A DNA stretch of 9,601 nt from Flavipsychrobacter stenotrophus (GCA_947372365.1 CANBTK010000036.1:1-9601), one strand, 5' to 3'. Positions 1 through 7,307 are shown, numbered from the stretch's first letter. Translations and numbers: made by a program. Notes: generated by a model not told the origin, from the letters alone.

Positions 1-480
1 GAGCAGGTAATTGGCTTTTGAGTTTTTATAGGCAAGTTCCCGTTGGTCAAAATCATTGCGCGTACCTATGTTTTGTTCCCAAAGGCCTTTTTGCCTTACA
101 TAAAGCGACGAATCTAAATGGAGCTTATCCAGCGCCAGCTTTACATTCATTTCCAGTTCCTGAAACTTGTCTGAGCCCCGGGTGTTGTTCTCATTGCTCA
201 GGTCAAGCGCAAGCCGCGCATTTTCGGTATTGAGCGAGGTGATAACGTTTTCTATTTCGAAGATGGCCTGGCCGCGTGCTACTGTGCCGCCAGCTTGCAC
301 ATTTATCTTTTTAAGGATGCCGTTTACAGTTGGGTAGGCAGTATACTGGTGCAGGGCCTTAACCCTGCCCGACGCATATACCGACTCGGTAATATCGCCT
401 GCAACTGGTTGCGTGGATGTGTTTTTACTGCCGCAGGAGAAAAGGAAAATGAATAACAGGTAGTGTAGGCGCCTTATCAT
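1..480 (-). CDS. RND/HlyD-type efflux periplasmic adaptor lipoprotein, N-terminal part
   Basis: The reading frame starts at ATG 480-478 and stays open for 160 codons to the window edge, so the C-terminal part is missing. Residues 1-16 form a lipoprotein signal: basic MIRR, a hydrophobic stretch, then a lipobox L-F-S-C with Cys16 as the probable lipidation site. Residues 34-76 resemble the biotinyl-lipoyl-like half of membrane-fusion proteins (ASGRV start, P-x-V-x-G-x-L-x-x-I, V-x-x-G-x-x-V-x-x-G-Q). After that comes a charged helical stretch fitting the alpha-hairpin, including an LYVRQKGLWEQN segment often seen in adaptors. By family, such proteins link an inner-membrane RND or ABC pump to an outer-membrane channel; the substrate cannot be inferred. 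The pump genes would lie downstream, outside the window. It is separated from the catabolic run by a terminator and so is probably its own unit. No convincing promoter was seen in 481-598. Confidence 0.85.
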   Translation of the reverse strand, partial: MIRRLHYLLFIFLFSCGSKNTSTQPVAGDITESVYASGRVKALHQYTAYPTVNGILKKINVQAGGTVARGQAIFEIENVITSLNTENARLALDLSNENNTRGSDKFQELEMNVKLALDKLHLDSSLYVRQKGLWEQNIGTRNDFDQRELAYKNSKANYLL

Positions 481-598
481 AGTATCAGACTAAGTTACGG
501 GTTATTATCGGTTGATAGGCCAATGTGGCAAAAGGTTGTTATAATACCAGGGCTTGCGTTTGGCCTTGTGATGTATTAGCCCCCAAAAGGCCAAGTGC

Positions 599-645
599 AA
601 TAAAAAGGCCGGTGCAGAGTGTGTATGAAACCTCCGCCCGGCCTT
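599..645 (-). terminator. Rho-independent terminator of the paa/persulfide dioxygenase run
   Basis: Read on the minus strand, AAGGCCGG (645-638) pairs with CCGGCCTT (612-605). The stem continues inward as GCGGAG (637-632) with CTCTGC (619-614), with one G-T wobble and one bulged A. That makes about 14 pairs closed by a 12-nt loop. A T-rich tract follows at 606-599. It lies about 20 bp after the stop of the preceding gene, the expected place for an intrinsic terminator. On the plus strand there is no T-run after the stem, so it should act only in the minus direction. Confidence 0.8.
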
Positions 646-665
646 AACTATACACCACCAAGTGC

Positions 666-2051
666 TTATTCTAAGTCCATTTCCACCAGCTCAGGTGCCT
701 GGTGCATTACTTCTTTGATGCCACCCTCAATGCTGGCTACAAAATTGAAGCCATGTGCTTTGAGCAGGGAAGCCGCTATCATGCTGCGGTAGCCACCGGC
801 GCAGTACACCAGCCATTTTTTGTTTTTGTCGATTGAATCGAGTTTCGCCTTTAAAATATTCAGCGGAATATGTACCGACCCGGCCATACGGTGCTTGGCT
901 ACCTCCAGCCTGTTGCGCACGTCCAGTAAATTGTAGTCTTCGGTTGCTAACAATGGGCCACATTCACTGCCATCGAACGTCATCAGCTGGTCAAATTTGT
1001 TCTGTGCAGCAAACCAGCTATGCATGCCACTCTGCAGGTAGCCATTCACTTTTTCGTAGCCGATGCGTGCCAGGCGCTCTACGGCTTCTTTTTCTTTGCC
1101 TGGTTCTGTTACCAGCAGTATCGGGGTGTCAACATCTATTACCGTTCCTACCCAAACAGCGAAGTCGCCACTCAGGCCTATATTGATGGCGCCATGAATG
1201 TACCCTGCGGCGAAGTCCATGGGGCTGCGCGTATCCAGTACCAGGGAACCCTGTTTTTGTACAGCGGTAAATTCGGCAATGCTTAATGCCTGCAGGTTTC
1301 TGTTCATAACCTCGTCGAATGGATTATAACCGGCTTTGTTAACGGATGCATCTTTGAAAAAGTAAGCAGGCACAACCGGAAGGTCGGTTGTTACAGCATG
1401 TATAAAAGCGTCTTTGTCTTCGGTAAGCAGGGCATAGTTACTTGCCCTTTGTTCGCCTATTGTAGTATAAGATTGCGTGCCTATGTTTTTACCACATGCC
1501 GAGCCTGCGCCATGCCCGGGGTAAACAATAACGTCATCGGGCAATGTTTTTATTTTGTATTTAAGTGAGTCAAACAGCATTGCCGCCAGTGTTTCCTTCG
1601 AAAGGTTGCCACTCAGTAAGTCCGGCCTGCCCACGTCGCCTACAAAAAGGGTGTCACCGGTGAAGATGGCGTGCTTTTTATCATTTTCGTCCAGCAGCAG
1701 GAAGCAGGTAGATTCTATGGTGTGGCCGGGGGTATGCACAACTTCGATATGTACCTTGCCCAGGCGTAGTTTTTCGCCATCTTCACCCAGGTATATCTTA
1801 TATGCAGGGGTAGCGCCAGGCCCGTAAACTATGGCCGCACCGGTTTGGTTGGCGAGGTCAATGTGGCCGGATACGAAGTCGGCATGGAAGTGAGTTTCCA
1901 AAACATACTTGATTGTTGCACCGCGCTCCTTTGCCAGCTTAATATAGGGTTCCGGGTCGCGTAGCGGGTCTATTACAGCGGCTTCGTTCCCTGATTCTAT
2001 GTAGTAAGCGGCATGAGCCAGGCAATTGGTATAAATCTGTTGTATGTACAT
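666..2051 (-). CDS. Persulfide dioxygenase-like metallo-beta-lactamase-fold protein with two rhodanese domains
   Basis: 461 aa in three parts. Residues 1 to about 250 are a metallo-beta-lactamase fold with T-H-F-H-A-D (His54, His56, Asp58), TPGH (His110), TGD (Asp133) and PGH (His180). By alignment to ETHE1-type persulfide dioxygenases, His54, His110 and Asp133 would hold one Fe(II). A Cys at 186 follows in GSACGK. Residues about 253-350 are a rhodanese-like domain without a catalytic Cys. Residues about 355-455 are a second rhodanese with the loop Y-C-A-G-G-Y-R-S (Cys417), probably active. The order dioxygenase, inactive rhodanese, active rhodanese is that of CstB of Staphylococcus aureus, which oxidises persulfides to sulfite/thiosulfate. 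The likely role is persulfide oxidation plus sulfane-sulfur transfer in the cytoplasm; a hydrolase role such as a glyoxalase II relative is less likely. It begins 45 bp after paaD on the same strand and is followed by a terminator, so it is probably the last gene of the paa transcript. Confidence 0.88.
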   Translation of the reverse strand: MYIQQIYTNCLAHAAYYIESGNEAAVIDPLRDPEPYIKLAKERGATIKYVLETHFHADFVSGHIDLANQTGAAIVYGPGATPAYKIYLGEDGEKLRLGKVHIEVVHTPGHTIESTCFLLLDENDKKHAIFTGDTLFVGDVGRPDLLSGNLSKETLAAMLFDSLKYKIKTLPDDVIVYPGHGAGSACGKNIGTQSYTTIGEQRASNYALLTEDKDAFIHAVTTDLPVVPAYFFKDASVNKAGYNPFDEVMNRNLQALSIAEFTAVQKQGSLVLDTRSPMDFAAGYIHGAINIGLSGDFAVWVGTVIDVDTPILLVTEPGKEKEAVERLARIGYEKVNGYLQSGMHSWFAAQNKFDQLMTFDGSECGPLLATEDYNLLDVRNRLEVAKHRMAGSVHIPLNILKAKLDSIDKNKKWLVYCAGGYRSMIAASLLKAHGFNFVASIEGGIKEVMHQAPELVEMDLE

Positions 2052-2096
2052 GGTAATATTGTTTTATGGCCATTCCGCCCAAAGGCGTGAAAACCA

Positions 2097-2588
2097 TTAA
2101 TGGCATTTAAAATATTCAAAAGGTTCTTTGCAGTCGTTACACTGGAATAATGATTTACACGCAGTAGAGCCGAACCGGCTAATCATAGCCGTGTTCTTTG
2201 ACTGGCAATGCGGGCACTCAATAATGTTAGTGCTGAAAACTTCGTGGTTGCATGATGAGTGGAGTGGTGGGGCGATACCGTAATTTTTCAGTTTCTCCTT
2301 TGCCACATCGCTCATCCAGTCAGTAGTCCAGGCAGGGTCATACACCAAAGTCACTTTTGCATCGGCAATGCCAGCTATGTCAAGCATCATTTTTATGTCA
2401 TGCTCTATGATGCCCATGGCCGGGCAGCCGGTATATGTGGGGGTGAGTATTACCTCCACCACGTTGTCCTTTACCAGTACATCGCGCAGCATGCCCATCT
2501 CTTCAATAGTAACGACAGGTATTTCCGGGTCGCGTATTACCGAAAGGATATTGAGTATGTCCTTTTTTGTATGAAGTTGCTTTACCAT
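2097..2588 (-). CDS. paaD: Phenylacetyl-CoA epoxidase maturation protein PaaD
   Basis: 163 aa, close to the usual PaaD length (about 165). Residues 8-100 are a MIP18/DUF59 domain of the SufT type, with the early D-P-E-I-P-V (20-25) and T-G-C-P-A-M (53-58) motifs; Cys55 is the residue typical of this family. The C-terminal part is a Cys-rich zinc-ribbon-like segment with C-P-H-C at 125-128, the PaaD signature G-S-T-A-C-K (140-145), Cys150 and Cys153, and the ending E-Y-F-K-C-H. By family knowledge PaaD is needed for activity of the phenylacetyl-CoA epoxidase, probably by helping assemble the iron-sulfur centre of the reductase PaaE. Its start ATG lies inside the last codons of paaC, overlapping by 7 bp (ATGGTAA), which implies translational coupling. 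paaE itself is not in this window. Confidence 0.95.
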   Translation of the reverse strand: MVKQLHTKKDILNILSVIRDPEIPVVTIEEMGMLRDVLVKDNVVEVILTPTYTGCPAMGIIEHDIKMMLDIAGIADAKVTLVYDPAWTTDWMSDVAKEKLKNYGIAPPLHSSCNHEVFSTNIIECPHCQSKNTAMISRFGSTACKSLFQCNDCKEPFEYFKCH

Positions 2589-3340
2589 ATAGCTTCAGGA
2601 TAGGCGCGTTGCAGGTATTGCATTTCAGTGAGTATATGCCCCAGGTATTCGGTATGCACGCCCTGCAGGCTGCCGGTTTGCATATATTCATCCTTGGGTA
2701 GTGCAAGGGTAGCTTCCGCTAAAACTGCGGCTATGCTTGCCTGCCATTTGCTCTTTACCGCTCCCAGGTCCACCGCTATGTTTTTGTCGCGGAGCAATGC
2801 ATCCGCCTCGCCAGTTTCAAACATTTCGCCGGTAAACATCCACAGGCTGTCAATGCCCTGTTGCATGCGGTAGTGGCTCTCTTCGGTGCCATCGCCCAGG
2901 CGCAGCACCCAGTCGGTAGCATGTGCCTTGTGGTACTTTATTTCTTTTATGGTTTTTGCAGCGATAGCGGCAAGCGTTGCGTCCGCGCTATGCAACAATT
3001 CGGTATAGAAGAAATACTCGAAAGTGGAAGTGTACAGCAGCCTGGCTATGGTGTGCGCGAAGCCGCCATTAGGCTGTTCGGTAATCAGCAGGTTATAAAA
3101 ATCACGCTCCCCCCTTTTGTAGGCGAGGTCATCATCTGTCTTGTTATTGCCATCCAGCTTCCCGGCATAAGAAAGCAACGCCTGGGCACGGCCTGTCATA
3201 TCCAGCGCAAAGTTGGTAAGGGCCAAGTCTTCTTCAAGTATAGGGGCATTGCTGCACCATTCTGAAAGCCTGTAAGACTGTATCAAGGCATTGTCGCCTA
3301 ACCTGAGGCAGTACTTGTATAATGCTTGTTGTTCTGTCAT
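2582..3340 (-). CDS. paaC: Phenylacetyl-CoA epoxidase structural subunit PaaC
   Basis: 252 aa, matching the family length (E. coli about 248). It is a ferritin-like helical-bundle protein. Recognisable family stretches are RLGDNALI (13-20), SYRLSEWC (22-29) followed by E-E-D-L-A-L-T-N, the I-K-E-I-K-Y-H region (131-137), and the C-terminal G-V-H-T-E-Y-L-G with E-M-Q-Y-L-Q-R. In the family PaaC is the non-catalytic partner that forms a heterodimer with PaaA and supports substrate binding and complex assembly. It starts 12 bp after the end of paaB and overlaps paaD by 7 bp, so it sits inside a tight paaABCD operon. Nothing in the protein looks truncated or damaged. Confidence 0.96.
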   Translation of the reverse strand: MTEQQALYKYCLRLGDNALIQSYRLSEWCSNAPILEEDLALTNFALDMTGRAQALLSYAGKLDGNNKTDDDLAYKRGERDFYNLLITEQPNGGFAHTIARLLYTSTFEYFFYTELLHSADATLAAIAAKTIKEIKYHKAHATDWVLRLGDGTEESHYRMQQGIDSLWMFTGEMFETGEADALLRDKNIAVDLGAVKSKWQASIAAVLAEATLALPKDEYMQTGSLQGVHTEYLGHILTEMQYLQRAYPEAIW

Positions 3341-3352
3341 GATCTTAAGGTT

Positions 3353-3643
3353 TTAGATTGCCTTTGCGCCTTCAGGCATGGTGTAAAATGTGGGCATGCG
3401 GTATGCCTTGTCGTTAGCCGGGTCAAACAACATATCGTTGTCATCCGGGTTAGATGCCACAATAGCATCGGTAGGCACTACCCATATGCTGGTGCCCTCG
3501 CCGCGGCGGGTGTAGGTATCGCGGGCGTTTTGCAGCGCCATCTTTTTATCTGATGCATGCACACTGCCTGCATGAATGTAATTCGCGCCCGGTTTGCCCT
3601 GCATGAATACTTCCCAACTCGCCAACTGAGTGTCTGTTGCCAT
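3353..3643 (-). CDS. paaB: Phenylacetyl-CoA epoxidase bridging subunit PaaB
   Basis: 96 aa, the same size as other PaaB proteins. Diagnostic stretches are W-E-V-F (10-13), the H-A-G-S-V-H-A-S-D segment (24-32), N-A-R-D-T-Y-T-R-R (38-46), E-G-T-S-I-W-V-V (48-55) and the F-Y-T-M-P ending. PaaB is a small subunit without cofactor. In the family it connects two PaaAC dimers into the active multisubunit epoxidase that converts phenylacetyl-CoA to ring-1,2-epoxyphenylacetyl-CoA. It lies between paaA (26 bp upstream) and paaC (12 bp downstream), the usual order. The ATG at 3643-3641 fits the family N-terminus well. Confidence 0.96.
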   Translation of the reverse strand: MATDTQLASWEVFMQGKPGANYIHAGSVHASDKKMALQNARDTYTRRGEGTSIWVVPTDAIVASNPDDNDMLFDPANDKAYRMPTFYTMPEGAKAI

Positions 3644-3669
3644 AACTATATTTTTATCGAATGAAGTAA

Positions 3670-4620
3670 TTATTGCCCTTTCTTTAACCTGTAAGCTTCT
3701 GCCGCTTCACGCACCCATGCGCCTTCGGCATGTACTTTTTTGTGGTGTGCCATGCGCTGTTTATTGCATGGGCCATTGCCTGCTATCACCCTATGGAATT
3801 CCTCCCAGTTGATTGCCCCGTGGTCGTAGCAGTTTTTGGCTTCGTTCCATTTAAGGTCGGCATCGGGTATCGTAAGGCCTATAACTTCGGCCTGCTGCAC
3901 TGTTTTGTCAATAAACTTCTGGCGAAGCTCGTCGTTAGAAGCCCTTTTTATTTTCCACTTGAATGCGTCGCCTGTATGCGGTGATTCGCTATCGTGCGGG
4001 CCAAACATCATGAGCGAAGGCCACCACCAGCGGTTCATGGCATCCTGCGCCATAGCCTGCTGGTCTTTCGTTCCCTTCATCATATTGGCCATTATTTCGT
4101 AACCCTGGCGCTGATGGAAGCTTTCTTCCTTACATATGCGCACCATAGCTCGGCTATATGGGCCATAGGATGTGCGCTGTAAAGAAACCTGATTTACAAT
4201 AGCTGCGCCATCTACCAGCCACCCTATAGCCCCAATATCCGCCCACGTTAAAGCGGGGTAATTAAATATGTTGGAGTATTTCGCTTTGCCGGAATGCAAT
4301 TGTTCTATCATCTCCGTACGTGTGATGCCGAGCGTTTCCGCAGCACTGTACAGGTATAGGCCATGGCCACCTTCGTCTTGTATTTTAGCCAGCAGTATTT
4401 GCTTAGCCCGCAGGCTTGGGGCGCGCGTTATCCAGTTGCCCTCAGGTTGCATACCTATCACCTCGCTGTGTGCGTGTTGCGACATCTGGCGCATGAGGTG
4501 TTTGCGGTAGCTCTCGGGCATGTGGTCCCTTGGTTCTATGGCGTCGCCACGCTCTATTTTTTCTTCAAAACTCTTCAGGTGCTCTTCCTGAATTGTACCT
4601 ACTTTTTCAACGAGTTCCAT
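3670..4620 (-). CDS. paaA: Phenylacetyl-CoA epoxidase catalytic subunit PaaA
   Basis: 316 aa, close to the roughly 309 aa of E. coli PaaA. It is a ferritin-like di-iron oxygenase that, with electrons from PaaE, epoxidises the aromatic ring of phenylacetyl-CoA. Iron-binding motifs are visible: Glu53 in H-S-E-V-I-G, the E-x-x-H in Q-D-E-G-G-H (Glu83, His86), and a second E-x-x-H in K-E-E-S-F-H-Q (Glu166, His169). Family-typical stretches include [13 protein letters not shown] (59-71), [12 protein letters not shown] (87-98), the [13 protein letters not shown] run (122-134) and RTSYGPY (139-145). It is the first gene of the paaABCD block, preceded by a repeat-filled spacer of about 297 bp after hppD. 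I saw no clear TAnnTTTG promoter in that spacer, so it may depend on read-through from hmgA-hppD or on a promoter I cannot recognise. Confidence 0.97.
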   Translation of the reverse strand: MELVEKVGTIQEEHLKSFEEKIERGDAIEPRDHMPESYRKHLMRQMSQHAHSEVIGMQPEGNWITRAPSLRAKQILLAKIQDEGGHGLYLYSAAETLGITRTEMIEQLHSGKAKYSNIFNYPALTWADIGAIGWLVDGAAIVNQVSLQRTSYGPYSRAMVRICKEESFHQRQGYEIMANMMKGTKDQQAMAQDAMNRWWWPSLMMFGPHDSESPHTGDAFKWKIKRASNDELRQKFIDKTVQQAEVIGLTIPDADLKWNEAKNCYDHGAINWEEFHRVIAGNGPCNKQRMAHHKKVHAEGAWVREAAEAYRLKKGQ

Positions 4621-4691
4621 AAGCAGTTATTTTAGATTGCCTGTTGCCAGGCGTAGCTTTTATTTTTTAGGGTTTTGCCTCTTTGTTTTCC

Positions 4692-4734
4692 ATGGGCTGC
4701 ACCCATCGCTTTTGTATTTCGCCCTTTCAGGGCT
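4692..4734. repeat. Palindromic intergenic repeat, copy 1
   Basis: A 43-bp unit made of two small hairpins joined by a T-rich linker. The first is ATGGG-ctgca-CCCAT (4692-4706). The second is GCCCT-ttc-AGGGC (4721-4733). It differs from copy 2 mainly at the base before GCCCT and in the outer stem: C at 4691 where copy 2 has CG. Confidence 0.88.
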
Positions 4735-4755
4735 GTGTCTTTTTCTTTTCATTTT

Positions 4756-4800
4756 CGATGGGCTGCACCCATCGCTTTTGTATTCTGCCCTTTCAGGGCT
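4756..4800. repeat. Palindromic intergenic repeat, copy 2
   Basis: The best-formed copy. The core unit is 4758-4800, with the first stem extended to seven pairs, CGATGGG-ctgca-CCCATCG (4756-4774), and the second hairpin GCCCT-ttc-AGGGC at 4787-4799. It starts 66 bp after copy 1 in the same orientation, and the two cores are nearly identical. Confidence 0.88.
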
Positions 4801-4823
4801 TTAGGCTATTGTCGTTTTTTTTT

Positions 4824-4870
4824 GGGGGGGGGCTGCACCCATCGCTCTTTTATTTTTGCCCTTTCAGGGT
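4824..4870. repeat. Palindromic intergenic repeat, degenerate copy 3
   Basis: It starts 70 bp after copy 2 in the same orientation. The CTGCACCCATCGCT core and the GCCCT-ttc-AGGGT hairpin (4858-4870) are kept, but the left arm CGATGGG is replaced by a run of nine G (4824-4832) preceded by nine T (4815-4823). The first hairpin can therefore form only a short G/C stem. The linker also has C in place of T. Confidence 0.8.
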
Positions 4871-4917
4871 TTTGAGGAGGTGGGCGTTTTAATTTTTTAC
4901 TTTTAATTTTTACTTTT

Positions 4918-6075
4918 TTAAAGTGTTCCCCTACGCGCTTGCTCCGCTTCAATTGATTCGAACAATGCCTGGAAGTTGCCTTTGCCGAATGATTTGGCGC
5001 CCTTGCGCTGGATGATTTCAAAGAACAGTGTTGGCCTGTCTTCAACGGGTTTGGTGAAGATTTGCAGGAGGTAGCCTTCTTCGTCGCGGTCTACCATTAT
5101 GCCCAGGCTTTTCAGGATAGCCATATCTTCAGCTATTGCCCCAACCCTCGCACCGACAGTATCGTAATAAGTACCGGGTACATGCAGGAACTCTACGCCA
5201 CGGGCTTTCATTTCCGCAATAGTGAAAACAATATCATCGGTAGCTACGGCTATATGCTGGCAACCCGGGCCACCGTAGAAATCAAGGTATTCTTCTACCT
5301 GCGATTTTTTGAGGCCTTTGGCTGGCTCGTTTATCGGGAATTTGATGCGGCCATTACCGTTGGTCATTACCTTGCTCATGAGCGCCGTATATTCTGTAGC
5401 AATGTCTTTATCATCGAAAGTTATCAGGTTAGCGAAGCCCATAACGTTGGCATAGAAGCCAGCCCATTTGTTCATGGAGCCGAGTTCTACATTGCCCACC
5501 ATATGGTCAATATACTTTAGCCTTGTAGGCGTTGGGTTATAGTCTGATTCCCATTTTTCATAACCTGGCAGGAACACGCCATTATAGTTTTTGCGTTCTA
5601 CGAAAATGTGTACAGTATCGCCATAGGTACGGATGCCCGCACGGACAACTTCGCCGTCACCGTCTTTTTCTACTACAGGCTCAAAATACACTTCAGCGCC
5701 GCGCGATGTTGTTTCTTCAAACGCTTTTCTGGCATCATCAACCCACAGTGCAATAACCTTTACACCGTCGCCATGGTTCTTGATATGCTCAGCAATCTGA
5801 GAGTCGCGGGTAAGTGGGGTCGTCAATACCAGCCTTATTTTATCTTGCGCTAATACATACGAAACGTGGTCCCTTACACCCGTTTCCAGGCCTGCATATG
5901 CCAACGATTGGAAACCGAAAGCCGTTTTATAGTAGTGGGCAGCTTGCTTGGCATTGCCTACATACAGCTCTACATAATCAGTGCCATTGATGGGAAGGAA
6001 ATCCTGGGCTTTATCAAAGATTTTATCAATGCCGTAGTTGTAATTCGTAACGTTTTTAAGATTTGCTGTTTCCAT
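4918..6075 (-). CDS. hppD: 4-hydroxyphenylpyruvate dioxygenase
   Basis: 385 aa when started at ATG 6075-6073 (METANLKNV), a typical bacterial length. The frame could be extended to a TTG at 6123, but the 16 added residues are unlike the family. It has two vicinal-oxygen-chelate repeats: an N-terminal one around residues 20-160, and a C-terminal catalytic one carrying the iron triad. In this numbering the triad is His191 (Y-I-D-H-M-V-G-N), His274 (G-C-Q-H-I-A) and Glu353 (L-F-F-E-I-I-Q-R). The C-terminal G-K-G-N-F-Q-A-L-F-E-S is also typical of HPPD. The enzyme converts 4-hydroxyphenylpyruvate to homogentisate using Fe(II) and O2. Hydroxymandelate synthase is a related alternative, but the immediately upstream homogentisate dioxygenase gene, 55 bp away on the same strand, makes HPPD much more likely. 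Confidence 0.96.
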   Translation of the reverse strand: METANLKNVTNYNYGIDKIFDKAQDFLPINGTDYVELYVGNAKQAAHYYKTAFGFQSLAYAGLETGVRDHVSYVLAQDKIRLVLTTPLTRDSQIAEHIKNHGDGVKVIALWVDDARKAFEETTSRGAEVYFEPVVEKDGDGEVVRAGIRTYGDTVHIFVERKNYNGVFLPGYEKWESDYNPTPTRLKYIDHMVGNVELGSMNKWAGFYANVMGFANLITFDDKDIATEYTALMSKVMTNGNGRIKFPINEPAKGLKKSQVEEYLDFYGGPGCQHIAVATDDIVFTIAEMKARGVEFLHVPGTYYDTVGARVGAIAEDMAILKSLGIMVDRDEEGYLLQIFTKPVEDRPTLFFEIIQRKGAKSFGKGNFQALFESIEAEQARRGTL

Positions 6076-6130
6076 AAAACAAGTATTTGTAGTTAAGGCA
6101 AAATTTGTAAAGGTGTGGGACAACTTAGTT

Positions 6131-7288
6131 TCATTCAGTTAACCATGATTTGTAATAGCCATCTACCTCTATGCCCATAGCTTCTTCTGTTATCATTACA
6201 GGGTTGAAAGGGTCTATCATTACCGCCAGTTCCTTAGTTTCTTTCTGGCCTATGCTGCGCTCTATAGCTCCCGGGTGTGGCCCGTGTGGTATGCCACCGG
6301 GGTGCAGTGTTATTTGCCCTGCCTTAATATTGTTGCGGCTCATAAAGTCGCCATCTACATAGTACAACAGCTCATCGCTGTCTATGTTACTGTGGTGGTA
6401 TGGAGCTGGAATAGCTAGTGGGTGGTAATCATATAAACGGGGAACGAATGAACACACCACAAAATTCCTGCTTTCAAAAGTCTGGTGGATAGGCGGTGGC
6501 ATATGTATGCGGCCTGTTATTGGTTCGAAGTTGAAGATGGAGAAGGTGTATGGATAGTGGTAGCCATCCCAGCCAGCCACATCGAAAGGATGGTTGGCAT
6601 AAACATATGGGAACATCATACCTTTCTTCTTGATGAAAATATCGAAATCACCTTTCTGGTCAATGGTTTCGAGGTTCATCGGCTTCTTGATATCACGCTC
6701 GCAAAATGGGGAATGCTCTAGCAACTGGCCAAAGTCGTTCCTGTAACGGCGTGGCGTAAAAATGGGGTCAAATGATTCTATGTAGAGGAGCTTGTTATCC
6801 GGGCCATCGAATTCAATCCAGTAAACTGTGCCCCGTGGAATTACTATGTAATCACCGTATTTAAAGGGCAGGTTGCCATACATGGTTTTTACAGTGCCAG
6901 TGCCTTTGTGCACGAACAGCATTTCATCGGCATCCGCATTTTTGTAGAAATAGTTGGTTGATTCGGTAGGCGCAGCCAGGCCTATATGCATCGCGGCATT
7001 AACGAACAGTGTTTTGCGGCTTTTTATGTAGTCTGCTTCTGGCTTAATATCGAAGCCATTAAAACTCATGGCATTCAGGCCATTTTCTACTGCTATTTTC
7101 GGCTTAACAGAGTAGGGGTCACCCTTTTGCTTTACCAAAGTGGGTGGGTACAAGTGGTAAACCAGTGAGGATAACCCTCCAAAACCTTGTGTGCCTACTA
7201 ATTCTTCCTGGTACAATTTGCCGTTGGGTTGGCGGCTTACGGTGTGGCGTTTTTCAGGAACAATTCCGAGGCTGTGGTAGAATGGCAT
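6131..7288 (-). CDS. hmgA: Homogentisate 1,2-dioxygenase
   Basis: 385 aa, the short bacterial form (animal enzymes are about 445). It is a cupin-type protein that opens the ring of homogentisate to maleylacetoacetate with Fe(II) and O2. The C-terminal region holds the probable metal site: Y-H-H-S-N-I-D-S-D-E (297-306; His299 and Glu306 are likely ligands), then H-P-G-G-I-P-H-G-P-H-P-G (329-340) with His335 as the likely third ligand and His338 nearby. The N-terminal Y-x-x-E-E-L-V-G-T-Q-G-F-G-G segment (26-38) is also family-typical. It is the first gene of the catabolic run, with a candidate promoter just upstream, and hppD follows after 55 bp. Its product is the next substrate in tyrosine breakdown; the isomerase and fumarylacetoacetase needed afterwards are not in the window. 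Confidence 0.95.
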   Translation of the reverse strand: MPFYHSLGIVPEKRHTVSRQPNGKLYQEELVGTQGFGGLSSLVYHLYPPTLVKQKGDPYSVKPKIAVENGLNAMSFNGFDIKPEADYIKSRKTLFVNAAMHIGLAAPTESTNYFYKNADADEMLFVHKGTGTVKTMYGNLPFKYGDYIVIPRGTVYWIEFDGPDNKLLYIESFDPIFTPRRYRNDFGQLLEHSPFCERDIKKPMNLETIDQKGDFDIFIKKKGMMFPYVYANHPFDVAGWDGYHYPYTFSIFNFEPITGRIHMPPPIHQTFESRNFVVCSFVPRLYDYHPLAIPAPYHHSNIDSDELLYYVDGDFMSRNNIKAGQITLHPGGIPHGPHPGAIERSIGQKETKELAVMIDPFNPVMITEEAMGIEVDGYYKSWLTE

Positions 7289-7307
7289 GTTATATAGATT
7301 GTACCTG

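Larger units (their letters stand above)
4621..4917. other. Repeat-bearing spacer between hppD and paaA
   Basis: No gene is visible in these 297 bp. They contain three 43-bp palindromic repeat copies (listed separately), T-rich linkers between them, a low-complexity stretch near 4891-4919 with repeated TTTTTACTTTT-like segments, and a small hairpin GCCTG-ttgc-CAGGC at 4639-4652 just upstream of paaA. Short open frames here and across the hppD 3' end are low-complexity or antisense and I do not consider them genes. Confidence 0.75.

Noticed and set aside
18..233. Plus-strand 71-codon open frame at the left edge
   Set aside because: It lies opposite the lipoprotein adaptor gene, which has a signal peptide and family motifs.
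833..1827. Plus-strand open frames opposite the persulfide dioxygenase gene
   Set aside because: They are antisense to a clearly recognised gene and show no domain features; they are products of the codon pattern on the other strand.
4692..4870. Regularly spaced repeats that could suggest a CRISPR array
   Set aside because: Only three copies, each a double hairpin. The intervening sequences are T-rich low-complexity DNA of unequal length, the copies are not identical, and no cas genes are present.
4675..4892. Plus-strand open frames through the repeat region, with repeating G-C-T-H-R-F peptides
   Set aside because: The peptide repeat only reflects the DNA repeats, and two frames are open at once.
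6076..6123. Extended start of hppD at TTG 6123
   Set aside because: The added 16 residues do not resemble the family N-terminus, and ATG 6075 gives the normal length.
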